From Nitratidesulfovibrio sp. (GTDB taxonomy: Bacteria > Desulfobacterota > Desulfovibrionia > Desulfovibrionales > Desulfovibrionaceae), in the NCBI RefSeq assembly GCF_040373385.1, contig NZ_JBDXXH010000008.1:62001-126000 (forward strand): DNA of 64,000 nucleotides, read 5' to 3'. Shown one piece after another: positions 1 through 9,605 of this stretch; positions within the stretch are counted from its first letter, which is position 1; each line of letters opens with the position of its first letter. The position numbers and the translations under genes are program-made. The notes under the pieces are model-generated. The model did not search any database and was not told the origin of the DNA. It saw only the letters and a list, made by a program, of their open reading frames with translations.

Positions 1-368
1 GAGCGCCGCGAGAAACGGCAACCAGTATATGGGGACGCTGGATGCGCGGAAAGTATAACCCGCAGCATGCCAGAAAAGCGTGACGGATTTCCGACCGCCG
101 ACAGACAGTCGGGTAACGCGCGCGGAACTTCGTTGGGCGGGGGGAGAACTGCCGGGAGCGTGAGCGTGAGTGCAACGGGCGCAATCGCCCCTTTTCATAA
201 ACTGTGTGCTCAGTCAAGGGGTGGGTAAGGCACGCGACCGGCCACGTGGACGGATACTGTCTCGGCAGCACGGTGGTGGGGCGGAGCGGAGGGGCGGAGG
301 GTGCTGGTAAGGAGCGATGGTTCTGCGGTGTGCGCGGGGCGGCGGTGGGACGGTTGCAATGCCCGTGT
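1..368. other. Leading region without a recognisable gene
   Basis: Short open frames here have no ribosome binding site and no recognisable protein. The region lies downstream of the glycosyltransferase that ends at 369 on the minus strand. I see no clear terminator hairpin, RNA gene or repeat. A gene continuing in from the left cannot be excluded, but no frame shows family resemblance. Confidence 0.4.
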
Positions 369-1595
369 CTACCAGATGCCCAAGCCGCGCCTGGCGTCGA
401 TCCTGCGCAACTCCGCGTATTCCGGGCTGGCGGTCTGCTTCAGGATTTCGCAGGCAAAGCGGAGGTACCGCCCCGCGTGCAGGGCCTTTTCGCGCTCGCC
501 CAATTTGTCCAGCACGTAGAAGCGCTGGTAGTGTGACCGGACCGAGGGTTCGTGCCGCAGCAGGCTGTCGGCCTCGGCCAGGGCCATGTCCTTGCGGCGC
601 AGGGCCAGCCAGGCCAGCATGGTCAGCCAGCCCGCGCTCCAGCAGTAGCCGTGGGTGTTGCGGTACAGCACGGCATGCAGCAGGGCCGCGTGGGGCCGCC
701 CGTGGGCCAGGTGGCCTTGCACCGTGGCGTACAGTCGGGCCTCGTCGGCGCAGGCGGTGTCCACGTCCAGGTGCGGGTCGTCACGGTAGGGCTGGCCGGT
801 GGCCACGGCCCGCCGCAGCCGCAGCGAGCGCTGGTGCGACAGGGGGCGCCACGCGGCCGTGGGGCGGGTTGCCTGGCGCCAGAACCCCTCCAGCTTGCGC
901 AGGTCGCTGAATTCGTGGTTGTCGGCGCGGCCCCGGCGCATCTTGGCCTCGTAATCCTGCTGCGACTTGAACAGGTAGTGGTTCAGCTGCACGATGTCCG
1001 CCGTGAAGGGGGCAAAGGCGCTGGTTACCGGGGTGCCGTGCTCGTCCACGCAGCCGTGGCCGGGGGTGAAGAGGAACTGGTGCGGGTCGCGCGCGCGTTC
1101 GGTGCGGGCGGGCTGCACGATGCTTTTCACGTGCAGGTTGTCGGGTACGTTGTCGGTGAAATATTCCGGGTACTCGTCCAGCACCAGCCCGCCGGGCCTG
1201 CCCAGGTGCCCGGACGAGCCGTGGGTGACCCAGTGCACGGCCAAGCCCGCGTGGGCCTCGTACTCGAACAGCAGCAGGCGCACGTCGGCGTGCCGCTTGA
1301 GGATCAGGAATTCGTCCGCGTCGATGAAGGCGATCCAGCGCACTTTGTCGCGGTAGTCCTTGATGCACTGGGTGTAGCAGGGCATCTGCATGCTCTTGCC
1401 CACCACGCGGTAGACGTCCACGATGCCGCGCGCCACGTATTCCTTCAGGGTCTCGCGTACGGGGATGGCGCTTTCGTTGTCGTAGAAGATGAATTTTTCG
1501 AAGCCGATGGAATGGTGATAGGCCACGAATTCCGGCAAGGCGAGCTGCTCGTCCTTCACGATGGCGCAAATGGCCGTGTAGTGGCTGCATCCCAT
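369..1595 (-). CDS. Glycosyltransferase, family 92 / DUF23-like
   Basis: Probable cytoplasmic glycosyltransferase that moves a sugar from a nucleotide-sugar to an unknown acceptor. The N-terminus (CAIVKDEQLALPEFVAYH) is typical of the GT92/GT2-like fold. FYDNES follows, and FIDADEF carries the DxD metal/nucleotide-sugar motif near residue 95. The last 90 residues are helical and TPR-like, with alternating Ala/Leu/Arg. The frame is open to 1697, but the ATG at 1595 (MGCSHYT) has GGAG nine bases upstream and begins just before the conserved domain, so I chose it; this gives 408 residues. It is transcribed away from the radical SAM gene. Substrate cannot be told from sequence. Confidence 0.8.
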   Translation of the reverse strand: MGCSHYTAICAIVKDEQLALPEFVAYHHSIGFEKFIFYDNESAIPVRETLKEYVARGIVDVYRVVGKSMQMPCYTQCIKDYRDKVRWIAFIDADEFLILKRHADVRLLLFEYEAHAGLAVHWVTHGSSGHLGRPGGLVLDEYPEYFTDNVPDNLHVKSIVQPARTERARDPHQFLFTPGHGCVDEHGTPVTSAFAPFTADIVQLNHYLFKSQQDYEAKMRRGRADNHEFSDLRKLEGFWRQATRPTAAWRPLSHQRSLRLRRAVATGQPYRDDPHLDVDTACADEARLYATVQGHLAHGRPHAALLHAVLYRNTHGYCWSAGWLTMLAWLALRRKDMALAEADSLLRHEPSVRSHYQRFYVLDKLGEREKALHAGRYLRFACEILKQTASPEYAELRRIDARRGLGIW

Positions 1596-1898
1596 GCTGT
1601 CCGACTCCGATGGCAGGGGGTGGGGCCCCGGCACCGTGATCGGGCGGGGCCGGTGTGCCATGCCTAGGGTGTGCAGGAAGCGGGGCAGGGGCGTCAAGTG
1701 CGCCTGCCCAGCCCTTTCGCCGTTTTGGGCAAGGGTGGCATTTCAAGTGTGGGAACGGTATTTGCAAAAGCGTGACAGGCAGGGCTCCTGCGGCGGATTT
1801 CTGGCGGCCCTTGCGGGCCGTGTGCCTGCCGCGCGCCATCCCCGGAATCAGACGAAGCGGGACCCGGTCGATAACCAGCAAGCATTTCCGGAGGCACC
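1596..1898. other. Divergent intergenic region
   Basis: About 300 bases between the divergent glycosyltransferase and radical SAM genes. It must hold both promoters, but I see no convincing -35/-10 pair or sigma-54 motif. No small gene with a ribosome binding site was found. Confidence 0.35.
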
Positions 1899-3317
1899 AT
1901 GCATATCCTGCTCCTTTCCATGCCGACACCGCACAACCCCAGCAGGGTCCAGATCGTGCCGCCAATGTCGTTGCTGTGCATCGGGGGGATGTTGCGCAAG
2001 GCAGGGCATACTTCCGAAATCCTGAACATGGATCTGCTCGGCAAGGCGGGGGCGGTGACCGATGCCCAGAAGGTGGAACAGGTGTGCGCGCGGTTGGCCG
2101 CTGGCGGCTATGATGCCGTTGGGCTCAACTGTCTGGTGTCTTCGCAGTTTCCGTTTGCCCGCAAGCTTGCGGAGGCCATTCGCGACCGGGCCGCGCATTT
2201 GCCGATACTGCTTGGGGGGATGCACCCCACCCTTTTTGCGCGGGAAATACTGACCAACTGCACGGCATTCGATTATGTGATCCTGGGGGAAGGGGAACAG
2301 CAGACGGAAAGCCTGTTGCGCGTCCTCGGCAAGCCCGACGACGCGGCCCTTGCCACCATCCGGGGGATTGCCTGGCGGGACGGCGCGGGCCGGGTGCACG
2401 TGAACGAACGCATGTCCCCGCTGAGTTCCGCCGACATGCCCATGCCCGCCTGGGACATGCTGCGGCTGGACGACTACCGCGCCGACTATTCAAAATGGTA
2501 CAACCCGAAGGGCAACGCCATAACCATGGTCGCGCCCTTGTACACCAGTCGTTCATGCCCGCTGAGCTGCACGTTCTGTTCCGCGTTCCACATGATGGGG
2601 CGGGGGTTGCGCCTGCGCGCCATGGACAGCATCTTCGAGGAGATGGAGTTTCTGTACCATGAGCATGGCGTGACGTACTTTTCCATTTTCGACGACAATT
2701 TCACGCTGCACAAGCAACATGCCATGGCGTTCTGCAAGGAGCTGAAGAAGCGGAACCTGAACATTCAGTTCGATTCCTCGTCCGGATTCAATCTGGGTGC
2801 GCTGGACGAGCAGATGATGGAGGCCATGGCGGAGGCGGGGTGCGTGCACTTTCCCATGCCCATAGAAAGCGGCAACGACAACATTCGCCAGCGGGTGATT
2901 CGCAAGAACCTGACGCGAAAGAAAATTTACGAAATCGCAAAGCTTGCGAAAAAATACGACATGCTGACCACGGGGATGTTCATCATCGGCTTTCCGGAGG
3001 ATACCCCGGAAACGCTTGAGGACACCCGGCGCATGATTCTGGAACTGGAACTGGACAAGTACCACGTCTATACGCTGATTCCCTTCCCCGGCACGAAGAT
3101 ATTCGAGCAGGCCATGCGGGATCAACTGTTCCTGGAGGATGTGCCGCTGGACTCGCTGTGGGAAGGGGCTTTCAATTTCGAGAAGCCTCGCGAGGATTTC
3201 GCCCTGCGCCCCTATGCCTGTTCGTTGGACACGTTGCGCAAGTACAAGGAAGAGTTCGGGCGGTACTGGTTCTTCAGCGACAGGGTGAAGGCCCTGCAAC
3301 AGCGCGCGTCGGACTAG
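1899..3317 (+). CDS. B12-binding domain radical SAM protein
   Basis: Radical SAM enzyme with an N-terminal cobalamin-binding (Rossmann) domain, in the family that includes BchE and many methyltransferases and ring-forming enzymes. Residues 1-140 resemble the B12-binding domain (LLLSMPTPHNPSR at the start, LLGGMHPT near 107). The 4Fe-4S motif CPLSCTFC (CxxxCxxC) is near residue 225, and the radical SAM barrel and an HTLIPFPGTK-like strand follow. The ATG at 1899 has GGAGG four bases upstream. A strong terminator follows at 3363. It is a single-gene unit, divergent from a glycosyltransferase. The reaction cannot be assigned; modification of a lipid, cofactor or secondary metabolite are all possible. 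Confidence 0.85.
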   Translation: MHILLLSMPTPHNPSRVQIVPPMSLLCIGGMLRKAGHTSEILNMDLLGKAGAVTDAQKVEQVCARLAAGGYDAVGLNCLVSSQFPFARKLAEAIRDRAAHLPILLGGMHPTLFAREILTNCTAFDYVILGEGEQQTESLLRVLGKPDDAALATIRGIAWRDGAGRVHVNERMSPLSSADMPMPAWDMLRLDDYRADYSKWYNPKGNAITMVAPLYTSRSCPLSCTFCSAFHMMGRGLRLRAMDSIFEEMEFLYHEHGVTYFSIFDDNFTLHKQHAMAFCKELKKRNLNIQFDSSSGFNLGALDEQMMEAMAEAGCVHFPMPIESGNDNIRQRVIRKNLTRKKIYEIAKLAKKYDMLTTGMFIIGFPEDTPETLEDTRRMILELELDKYHVYTLIPFPGTKIFEQAMRDQLFLEDVPLDSLWEGAFNFEKPREDFALRPYACSLDTLRKYKEEFGRYWFFSDRVKALQQRASD

Positions 3318-3362
3318 GCGCCATGCGCCGGGGCATGCCCTGGGCGCGGGCGTGTGCTTTCC

Positions 3363-3417
3363 GCGACGGGGAGCAGCGGCGGCTGACGCCCGCGGCTGCT
3401 CCCCGTCGCCGTTTTTT
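3363..3417 (+). terminator. Rho-independent terminator of the radical SAM gene
   Basis: A perfect 15-bp stem (GCGACGGGGAGCAGC at 3363-3377 with its complement at 3395-3409) is followed by G-TTTTTT at 3411-3417. It lies 45 bases past the radical SAM stop and just before the convergent MFS gene ends. Confidence 0.9.
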
Positions 3418-3420
3418 CAC

Positions 3421-4728
3421 CTACGCCCTGCCGCCAAGGTATTCGCAGGCGAATCCCAGCAGCGAACTGACCGCGCCAAAGCCGCATACCCCGGCCCAGC
3501 CGAAGTGCGCGTAAGCCTGCGCGCCAATGGCGGTGCCCAGCGCCCCGCCAAGGAACATCATGGTCATGTACACGGTGTTCAGGCGGCTGCGCGCCCCGGC
3601 GTCCAGCGCGTAGACCCGGGCCTGGTTGGCGACCATGGCCACCTGCAAGCCCGCGTCCATCAGGATGATGCCCGCCACCAGCACGGCCATGGACGTGCGC
3701 CCCGTCCAGAACAGCGCGAACGAGGCGGCCACGGCGGCGGCGCCCAGCACGATGATGCGCCGGTTGCCACCCTGCCCGCTCCACTTGTCGGCCAGCCGCC
3801 CGGCCAGGGGGGCGGCCATGACCCCGACGATGCCGATGACCCCCAGCGCCCCGGCCACGGAACTGCCCATGCGGAACGGGGGTTGCTCCAGAAAGAAGGC
3901 CAGGCTGGCCCAGAACGACACGAAACCGGAAAACAGCAGCCCCTGTACCAGCCCGGAGCGCCGCAGCAGGCCGTGCGCGCGGAACAGTTGCAACAGCGAA
4001 AGCAGCAGCCGGGGATAGCTGATGGCCGTGGCGGGCCGGACCACGGGCAGGCGCCCGGCCAGCACCGCCGCCAGTACCGCGCACATGCCGCCCGCCATCC
4101 AGAACAGCAGGCGCCAGCTGGCGTATTCCGAAACCAGCCCGCTGACCGTGCGCGACAGCAGGATGCCGGACAGCAGCCCCGCCATGACCAGGCCCACCAC
4201 GCGGCCTTTCTGGTTGTCCGGTGCCAGTTGCGCGGCCATGGGGATGATCTGCTGGGCCACGGTGGCCAGGGCGCCCACGGCCAGGCTGGCGGCGGCCAGC
4301 GTCCACAGCCCCTGCGCGAAGCCGGACAGTACCAGTGCCACGGCCAGGGCGGCCACACTCCACACGATAAGCCCGCGCCGCTCCAGCCGGTCGCCCAGCG
4401 GGGTGAGCAGCAACAGCCCGGCGGCATAGCCCGCCTGGGTCAGGATGGGGATGATCGATATCTCGCCCTGCCCGGCATTGAAGGCGCGGGCCAGAATGCC
4501 CAGCATGGGCTGGTTGTAATAGATGCTGGCCACGCACAGGCCAGCCGCCGCTGCCATGAGCAGGACCAGCGCCCCGCTCAGTTCATGGTCGTGGTCGCGC
4601 CCGGGCACCCGGTCCGGGTGGCCCTCCGGTTCGGAGACAAGGCCGCGCGGCGCGGTGGCGCCCCGGGAGTTGGCGGACGGGGCAGGGGATGGCGCGGCGG
4701 GCGTTGCGGCGGAAATGCTGGCGGGCAT
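3421..4728 (-). CDS. MFS transporter, probable drug exporter
   Basis: Major facilitator superfamily permease of 435 residues in the inner membrane, with about twelve hydrophobic segments and the motif-A-like loop GDRLERRGLIVW between segments 2 and 3. The sequence ASIYYNQPMLGIL near residue 70 is typical of YnfM/DHA1-like exporters. The N-terminal 45 residues are rich in Ala, Pro and Ser and are likely cytoplasmic and disordered. The start at 4728 has GGAG in the right place. A TetR regulator is encoded upstream on the same strand (5038-5637), with a small dyad between them, so substrate-induced derepression is likely. The cargo is unknown. Confidence 0.85.
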   Translation of the reverse strand: MPASISAATPAAPSPAPSANSRGATAPRGLVSEPEGHPDRVPGRDHDHELSGALVLLMAAAAGLCVASIYYNQPMLGILARAFNAGQGEISIIPILTQAGYAAGLLLLTPLGDRLERRGLIVWSVAALAVALVLSGFAQGLWTLAAASLAVGALATVAQQIIPMAAQLAPDNQKGRVVGLVMAGLLSGILLSRTVSGLVSEYASWRLLFWMAGGMCAVLAAVLAGRLPVVRPATAISYPRLLLSLLQLFRAHGLLRRSGLVQGLLFSGFVSFWASLAFFLEQPPFRMGSSVAGALGVIGIVGVMAAPLAGRLADKWSGQGGNRRIIVLGAAAVAASFALFWTGRTSMAVLVAGIILMDAGLQVAMVANQARVYALDAGARSRLNTVYMTMMFLGGALGTAIGAQAYAHFGWAGVCGFGAVSSLLGFACEYLGGRA

Positions 4729-4754
4729 GGTGGTGGCTCCTTTTCATAGAAACG

Positions 4755-4767
4755 ATACGGGTCGTAT
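4755..4767. promoter_or_regulatory. Candidate TetR operator upstream of the MFS gene
   Basis: Perfect short dyad ATACG-ggt-CGTAT in an AT-richer patch 27-39 bases upstream of the MFS start. Its position between tetR and the transporter fits an operator. The arms are only 5 bp, so this is suggestive only. Confidence 0.4.
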
Positions 4768-4945
4768 TTAAAATCAGAACGATGCGGCGTCAAGAGGCAA
4801 GGAGGGGCGGGCGCAAAAAAACTCCGACGCGGGATGCGGCGGAGGGCGGAAGCAACGGGTGCCGGGACGTGGAGAAAGGGACGCGTGGGAAAAGGCGAGG
4901 GAAACGGGAGGCGGGGTGGGCAGCCCTGCCCCCCCCCTTGGTCCA

Positions 4946-4988
4946 CCCTGACCAGTCATGACCAGCCCAGCCCTGACCAGTCATGACC
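4946..4988. repeat. 18-bp direct repeat containing GTCATGAC palindromes
   Basis: CCCTGACCAGTCATGACC occurs at 4946-4963 and again exactly at 4971-4988 (period 25). Each copy holds the 8-bp palindrome GTCATGAC, and a third half copy (CGTCATG) follows at 4989. It lies 50-90 bases beyond the tetR stop, between tetR and the MFS gene, and could be a protein binding site. The rest of 4729-5037 shows nothing else apart from the dyad at 4755. Confidence 0.7.
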
Positions 4989-5037
4989 CGTCATGCCTCT
5001 GCATGGCTGGGCACGACTGGCCGAGGCCGTGTGAGGC

Positions 5038-5637
5038 TTAGCGGGGCAGCACCACGGAGGCGAACGCCGTGGCGGCCACGGCGCGGATGAACGCATCGTC
5101 CAGCGGCCCGTGCTGAAGCAGCAACCGGTGGAAGATGGGGGCGTACAGCGCATCCACCAGCAGGTCGAGGTCGAGGTCCGGGCGCAGTTCGCCCCGGGCG
5201 ATGCCGCGCCGCAGCACGTCCTTGGCCGCCGCGCGGCGCGGCAGCAGATAGCTTTCCACAAAAGCGGCCAGGGTTTGCGGGTCGCCCTGGCCAAGCCCGA
5301 TGAGTTCGCGCACCAGCCGCCCGGTAACGCCGCGATAGACGGCGGCCAGCAGGTGCATCTGGGCGGTCACGTCGGCCACGGCGGAATCGGTGTGCGGAAA
5401 GTCGATGCGCGGATTGGTGGCGTGCATGAACGCCTCCATGGCCACGGCCCCCTTGCCGGGCCACCAGCGGTACAGCGTGGCCTTGCTTACCCCGGCGCGC
5501 GCGGCAATGCCCTCCATGGTCAGGCGGGCGTAGCCGACCTCTTCGAGCAGGGCGTTGGTGGCCTCCAGGATCTGCGTGCGCGAGGCATCGCAACGGGGGC
5601 GGCCACGGGGGCGTTTTTTCGGGGCGGGTGCGTCCAT
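5038..5637 (-). CDS. TetR family transcriptional repressor
   Basis: DNA-binding repressor of 199 residues. The N-terminus has a basic arm (KKRPRGRPR) and then the TetR helix-turn-helix (GIAARAGVSKATLYRWW) around residues 44-60. The C-terminal ligand and dimerisation half is helical and about 135 residues long, a normal family size. It is encoded directly upstream of and co-directional with the MFS exporter, which it most likely represses. The start at 5637 is the ATG before MDAPAPKK. The gap to the transporter is about 310 bases and contains the dyad at 4755 and the direct repeat at 4946. Confidence 0.88.
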   Translation of the reverse strand: MDAPAPKKRPRGRPRCDASRTQILEATNALLEEVGYARLTMEGIAARAGVSKATLYRWWPGKGAVAMEAFMHATNPRIDFPHTDSAVADVTAQMHLLAAVYRGVTGRLVRELIGLGQGDPQTLAAFVESYLLPRRAAAKDVLRRGIARGELRPDLDLDLLVDALYAPIFHRLLLQHGPLDDAFIRAVAATAFASVVLPR

Positions 5638-5912
5638 GGTGTTCTGGGGGGCCGCTTTGGGAGCGGGGAGAGTTGTCGGAGGTCGCCTGCCGTTGGCGGT
5701 GGCCCGGAGCGGCCTGCGGGGCTGGGGGCCGGGGTGCCGCCACGCCCGGGGCAGATTCGCCGGGGGTGGATGTGGTTTGCTGCCGGTATGCCGGGTGTGC
5801 AGGATACACCGGCCTGCGTCAAGTGAGGGGAATCAGCCCCTTCGGCGATGCTGGCGGGGCCATCCCGTCCACTGTCGGCTGGCAGTGAAACCGCCGATCC
5901 GAACGCCGGGGG

Positions 5913-7961
5913 TTACGTGTCGCGGCTGGTCTTGAAGTGCAGGTGGTATTTTACGTCCTCGCAGAGCATGTGCTTCATGACAAGATCATGGATGATGATC
6001 TGGAGAATGTCCGATTTTCGTTCAACGCAGGCGTCGTCGTCCTGCATCAGGGTGTCGCAGAGGTGCAGCAGGCGCGCATGCTCCGCGATGTGTTCATCAA
6101 GTTCCGGGTAGTCGATGGCGCGCAGGATGTCTTCTTCATCCTTGAAGTGCTGCGCGGCATGGTGGATGATTGTGCTGATGCAGGAACGCACTGCGGCTGC
6201 GCTGTTGTCGTCGAAGATATGCCGAAGAAGATCGTTCGACAGGTCCATGAGGCTCATGTGCTGCTGGTCGAGCGTGATGTTTCCTGATGCAAAATCCTTG
6301 GCCCAGAGGATTTTCAGCGCGCCTGAGACGTGGTGCGTTTGTTCCAGGTACAGCGGGTCGTTCATGGTGCCGAACGTTACCCGGTTTCTGCCTTCGTTCT
6401 TTGCCTGGTACAGGAGCGCGTCCACATTCTTGATGATCTGGTCGGGCGTTGTCCCGGCGTTGCAGGTGAGGGAGATCACGCCGATGCTGACCGTCACCAC
6501 GTTGGCGACCTGGGATGTTGCGTGTGCAATCGCCAGGTCGCGGATGGCGCTGCGTATGGTTTCCGCCAGGCTGACAGCCCCTATCAGGCTGGTTTCCGCA
6601 AGCAGGCACATGAACTCCTCGCCGCCGTATCTGGCGGCGATGTCCGTGGGGCGCCTGATGCTTTTCGATATGGCTTGCGCAACGCGTTGCAGGCATTCGT
6701 CCCCGGTGACATGCCCGTATGTGTCGTTGTAGTTCTTGAAGTAGTCTATATCGAGCATGATGAGCGAAAGTGGCGCCCCGGAGCGGGCATGTCTGCCGCA
6801 TTCGTAGGAAAGCATGCGGTCAAGGTGTCGCCGGTTCGAGATCCGGGTCAGCGCATCCTCGTTGCTCATGGATTCCAGCTGTCTGTTCAGCTTGGCGAGC
6901 TCTATTTCGCTCAGCTTCCTTTCGGTAATGTCTTCATGCGCGATGACGGCCCTTCTGGGGCCGTGTCCGGGAAATCGCGTGACCCTGCCGACGAACCACC
7001 GCTGGGTGTCGGGGGAGTGGCATGCATATTCCATCGTGAACGAGTCCGTGTTGCCGTTCAGGACGGACTTGATGCCTTCCGCAAAGCTGTCGGCCTCATG
7101 GCTGCATTCTGCCGCGCTGCTTTCGCAGATGCTGACGTAGTTTGTCCCTTCGGAAACCGCCCTGGGGTCGATCCCGTTGGCAGCGGCAAAGTTGCGCCAG
7201 GCCTTGTTGACGAGGATGATTTCTCCGTGCTCGTGGATAAGGGCGATATGGGAGGACAGGGCATCCAGCGTGGATTCCAGGAACTGCTTCGAGGTCGTCA
7301 GCCGTTCGGAAAGCTTTTGATTGACGAGGGTGGCCAGGCAGAATGCCCACAGTGTGCTCGTCGTCATGATGAGAAGGTAGGAGAGCGTGAGGGGGGCTGG
7401 CGGTTCCATGAACGGCATGGTCCCGGCGGTGGCAAGGGGAATGATGGCCAGCGCAAGCAGCCAGAAGGCGTTGAACAGGAAAAGAAGCTGGGTGAATGCG
7501 GCGAGGGAGTTGCGGCTGTTTTTGGTGCCCTGATTGACTGCGCGGGCACACGCCAGTGAAAAGATGGCGCAGGCGGTGGACGTTGTGGCCCTGCGCATGG
7601 GGATGCTGTAGTCTGCAAGTGTGTAATATATCAGGAATGCGGTGGTGACTGCGTAGGCCAGCGGGAATATCTTCAGGGAGATTGCCGTTTTGTTCAGCTT
7701 GGTAATGCCTACGTATACAAGGGATATGTTTGCAACAAACGACATGTTGTAAAAGATTGCAACAGCGCTGTGCAGATGAGGTGCGTCTCTGAAGAAGCTT
7801 GCAATGAACCCGAGGACTGAAAAGCCGCTTGCGATGGCCCACCATCCTGGTCCGTCTTCTGATCTGCTTGCATTGTATTGAAGGATGAAGGCAATGCATT
7901 GAATGCAGCATGTTATGCCGTAGCAGATGGAGAGTGTTTCAGCATCAAGGTTTACTGTCAT
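5913..7961 (-). CDS. Membrane diguanylate cyclase with PAS and C-terminal bacteriohemerythrin
   Basis: Makes cyclic di-GMP from two GTP at the inner membrane. From the chosen start, residues 10-215 form about seven hydrophobic segments. A PAS domain follows (about 225-345), then a GGDEF domain with the active site GGEEF at 446-450 and the inhibitory I-site RPTD at 437-440, five residues upstream as in feedback-inhibited cyclases. Residues 552-675 form a bacteriohemerythrin domain with the diiron ligand pattern: H568, the HFKDEE segment, HIAEH, and HMLCED near 664-669. Oxygen or redox state probably tunes cyclase output. The frame is open to 8789 but crosses a tRNA gene, so the true start lies at or below 8296. 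ATG 7961 begins just before the first membrane segment; ATG 8066 is the alternative. Neither has a strong ribosome binding site. Confidence 0.85.
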   Translation of the reverse strand: MTVNLDAETLSICYGITCCIQCIAFILQYNASRSEDGPGWWAIASGFSVLGFIASFFRDAPHLHSAVAIFYNMSFVANISLVYVGITKLNKTAISLKIFPLAYAVTTAFLIYYTLADYSIPMRRATTSTACAIFSLACARAVNQGTKNSRNSLAAFTQLLFLFNAFWLLALAIIPLATAGTMPFMEPPAPLTLSYLLIMTTSTLWAFCLATLVNQKLSERLTTSKQFLESTLDALSSHIALIHEHGEIILVNKAWRNFAAANGIDPRAVSEGTNYVSICESSAAECSHEADSFAEGIKSVLNGNTDSFTMEYACHSPDTQRWFVGRVTRFPGHGPRRAVIAHEDITERKLSEIELAKLNRQLESMSNEDALTRISNRRHLDRMLSYECGRHARSGAPLSLIMLDIDYFKNYNDTYGHVTGDECLQRVAQAISKSIRRPTDIAARYGGEEFMCLLAETSLIGAVSLAETIRSAIRDLAIAHATSQVANVVTVSIGVISLTCNAGTTPDQIIKNVDALLYQAKNEGRNRVTFGTMNDPLYLEQTHHVSGALKILWAKDFASGNITLDQQHMSLMDLSNDLLRHIFDDNSAAAVRSCISTIIHHAAQHFKDEEDILRAIDYPELDEHIAEHARLLHLCDTLMQDDDACVERKSDILQIIIHDLVMKHMLCEDVKYHLHFKTSRDT

Positions 7962-8296
7962 TGCATTGTGGTTTGGCGTAAGGGTTTGTTTATTACGCCT
8001 TGTCACGGAAACAACGAAAAGTAAACGCGATTTCCCCGCCATGTCCAGGCGGAAGCATTTTGACATGCGCCTGGAACCTGCCTGCAACATGTCGCGGCCG
8101 GGAGTGCGATGGCCAGCTCCGTTGGGGCAGGACGCCTGGTCTCGATGGGCGGGGTGCCTGCGGGTGCAGGGGGCGCGGTCCGGGTGCGGTTTCGGGCGGA
8201 TTGGCGGCGGAGAGGGCTTGGGGTGCCCCGGTCCGTTGTATTGCCGGGCGCAAAAAGGCGCAGGGGTTACCCTTTCGGATAACCCCTGCGAAATTC
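7962..8296. other. Region between tRNA-Ala and the cyclase
   Basis: It is open in the cyclase frame but lies between the tRNA 3' end and the likely start. TAATAA at about 8000 on the minus strand could be a -10 element for the cyclase, with an imperfect -35. Nothing else is recognisable. Confidence 0.35.
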
Positions 8297-8372
<76 letters not shown>

Positions 8373-8807
8373 AAGCGGAAGTAGGTTCTTGCCCGAAACC
8401 CCTCGGGTTGTCAACAGGATTGTGTGCACTCCGTGCGGATTGGCCAGATTTGTGGGATGCGTGGGGTGCGTGACGTGCGCGCGGCTGGAGGCCAGACGGG
8501 CGTGACTCCCTGCCGGGCGCTGTGGCGGTTTCCCGCCTGTGTGGTGGCGGTTTCGCATCCGGCATGGCCCGGCATTGACGTGAGCGGGCACTGGTCGTAC
8601 CACAGCGTCGGGTGTTCGACCCTCTGCGCGGCCTGCGTGGCGTGCCGGTGTGCCCAGTTGGCATGGCTGTGCGCCGCAGGGGGCCACCGCGCGTGCCCAA
8701 CCTCGTGGTGACTGCCATGCTTCAGGATAACCCGCCGCACGCTGGCGCCCCTGCCATGCCCTGTCGTTCTGGCCTTTTCCGCAACCCAAGCATCACCGGG
8801 AGTCCCG
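8373..8807. other. Region between tRNA-Ala and lgt
   Basis: It holds the probable tRNA promoter (TTGACA on the minus strand at 8414-8409) and the upstream region of lgt. Open frames here lack ribosome binding sites and family features. I see no other element. Confidence 0.35.
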
Positions 8808-9605
8808 ATGCTCGCATACCCCCGCATAGATCCCGTGGCCGTTTCCATCGGCCCGTTGCAGTTCCGCTGGTACGGGCTGATGTACCTGTTCGGCTTCGTC
8901 TCCGGCTGGTGGCTGGGCCGCCGCCGCGCCGCGCAGCCCGGCAGCGGCTGGCACCCGCAGCAGGTGGACGACATGGTCACCTGGGCCATCTTCGGCGTGG
9001 TACTGGGGGGGCGGCTGGGCTACATCCTGTTCTACGACCTCGCCTACTACGTCAGCCAGCCCGCCGCCATCTTCCAGATATGGCACGGGGGCATGTCCTT
9101 TCACGGGGGATTGCTGGGGGTGCTGTTCGCGGTGTGGATGTACGCCCGGCGCGCCGAACGCGAATTCCTGTCCGTGGTGGACTTCGTGGCGCCGCTGATT
9201 CCGCCGGGGCTGTTCTTTGGCCGCATCGGCAACTTCATCAACGGCGAATTGTGGGGCGCGCCCACCACGTTGCCATGGGCCATGGTGTTTCCCGATGGCG
9301 GCCCCTTTCCCCGCCATCCTTCGCAACTGTACGAGGCCGCGCTGGAAGGCGTGGTGCTGTTTGCCGCCGTCTGGTGGTTTTCCGGGCGCAAGCGCCCGGT
9401 GGGCGCGGTGTCCGGCCTGTTCGGCGTGCTGTACGCGATCTTCCGCTTTGCCGTGGAGTTCGTGCGCGAGCCCGATCCGCAGTTGGGCTATCTGGCCTTC
9501 GGCTGGCTGACCATGGGGCAGGTGCTGTGCCTGCCGTTGCTCGGCGTGGGGCTGTGGCTGCTGCTGCGCAATCGCGGTGCAGCGGAAGGGGCAGCCGCAA
9601 GATAG
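8808..9605 (+). CDS. lgt: Prolipoprotein diacylglyceryl transferase
   Basis: Transfers diacylglycerol from phosphatidylglycerol to the lipobox cysteine of prolipoproteins, the first step of lipoprotein maturation in the inner membrane. The 265 residues form about seven membrane helices. Family landmarks are [12 protein letters not shown] near residue 20, [24 protein letters not shown] (the HGG motif) near 88-100, and the Lgt signature [13 protein letters not shown] near 139, followed by HPSQLYEA. The ATG at 8808 has GGGAG six bases upstream. It stands alone, and several lipoproteins encoded in this window (both outer-membrane efflux factors and the RND adaptor) would be its substrates. Confidence 0.97.
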   Translation: MLAYPRIDPVAVSIGPLQFRWYGLMYLFGFVSGWWLGRRRAAQPGSGWHPQQVDDMVTWAIFGVVLGGRLGYILFYDLAYYVSQPAAIFQIWHGGMSFHGGLLGVLFAVWMYARRAEREFLSVVDFVAPLIPPGLFFGRIGNFINGELWGAPTTLPWAMVFPDGGPFPRHPSQLYEAALEGVVLFAAVWWFSGRKRPVGAVSGLFGVLYAIFRFAVEFVREPDPQLGYLAFGWLTMGQVLCLPLLGVGLWLLLRNRGAAEGAAAR

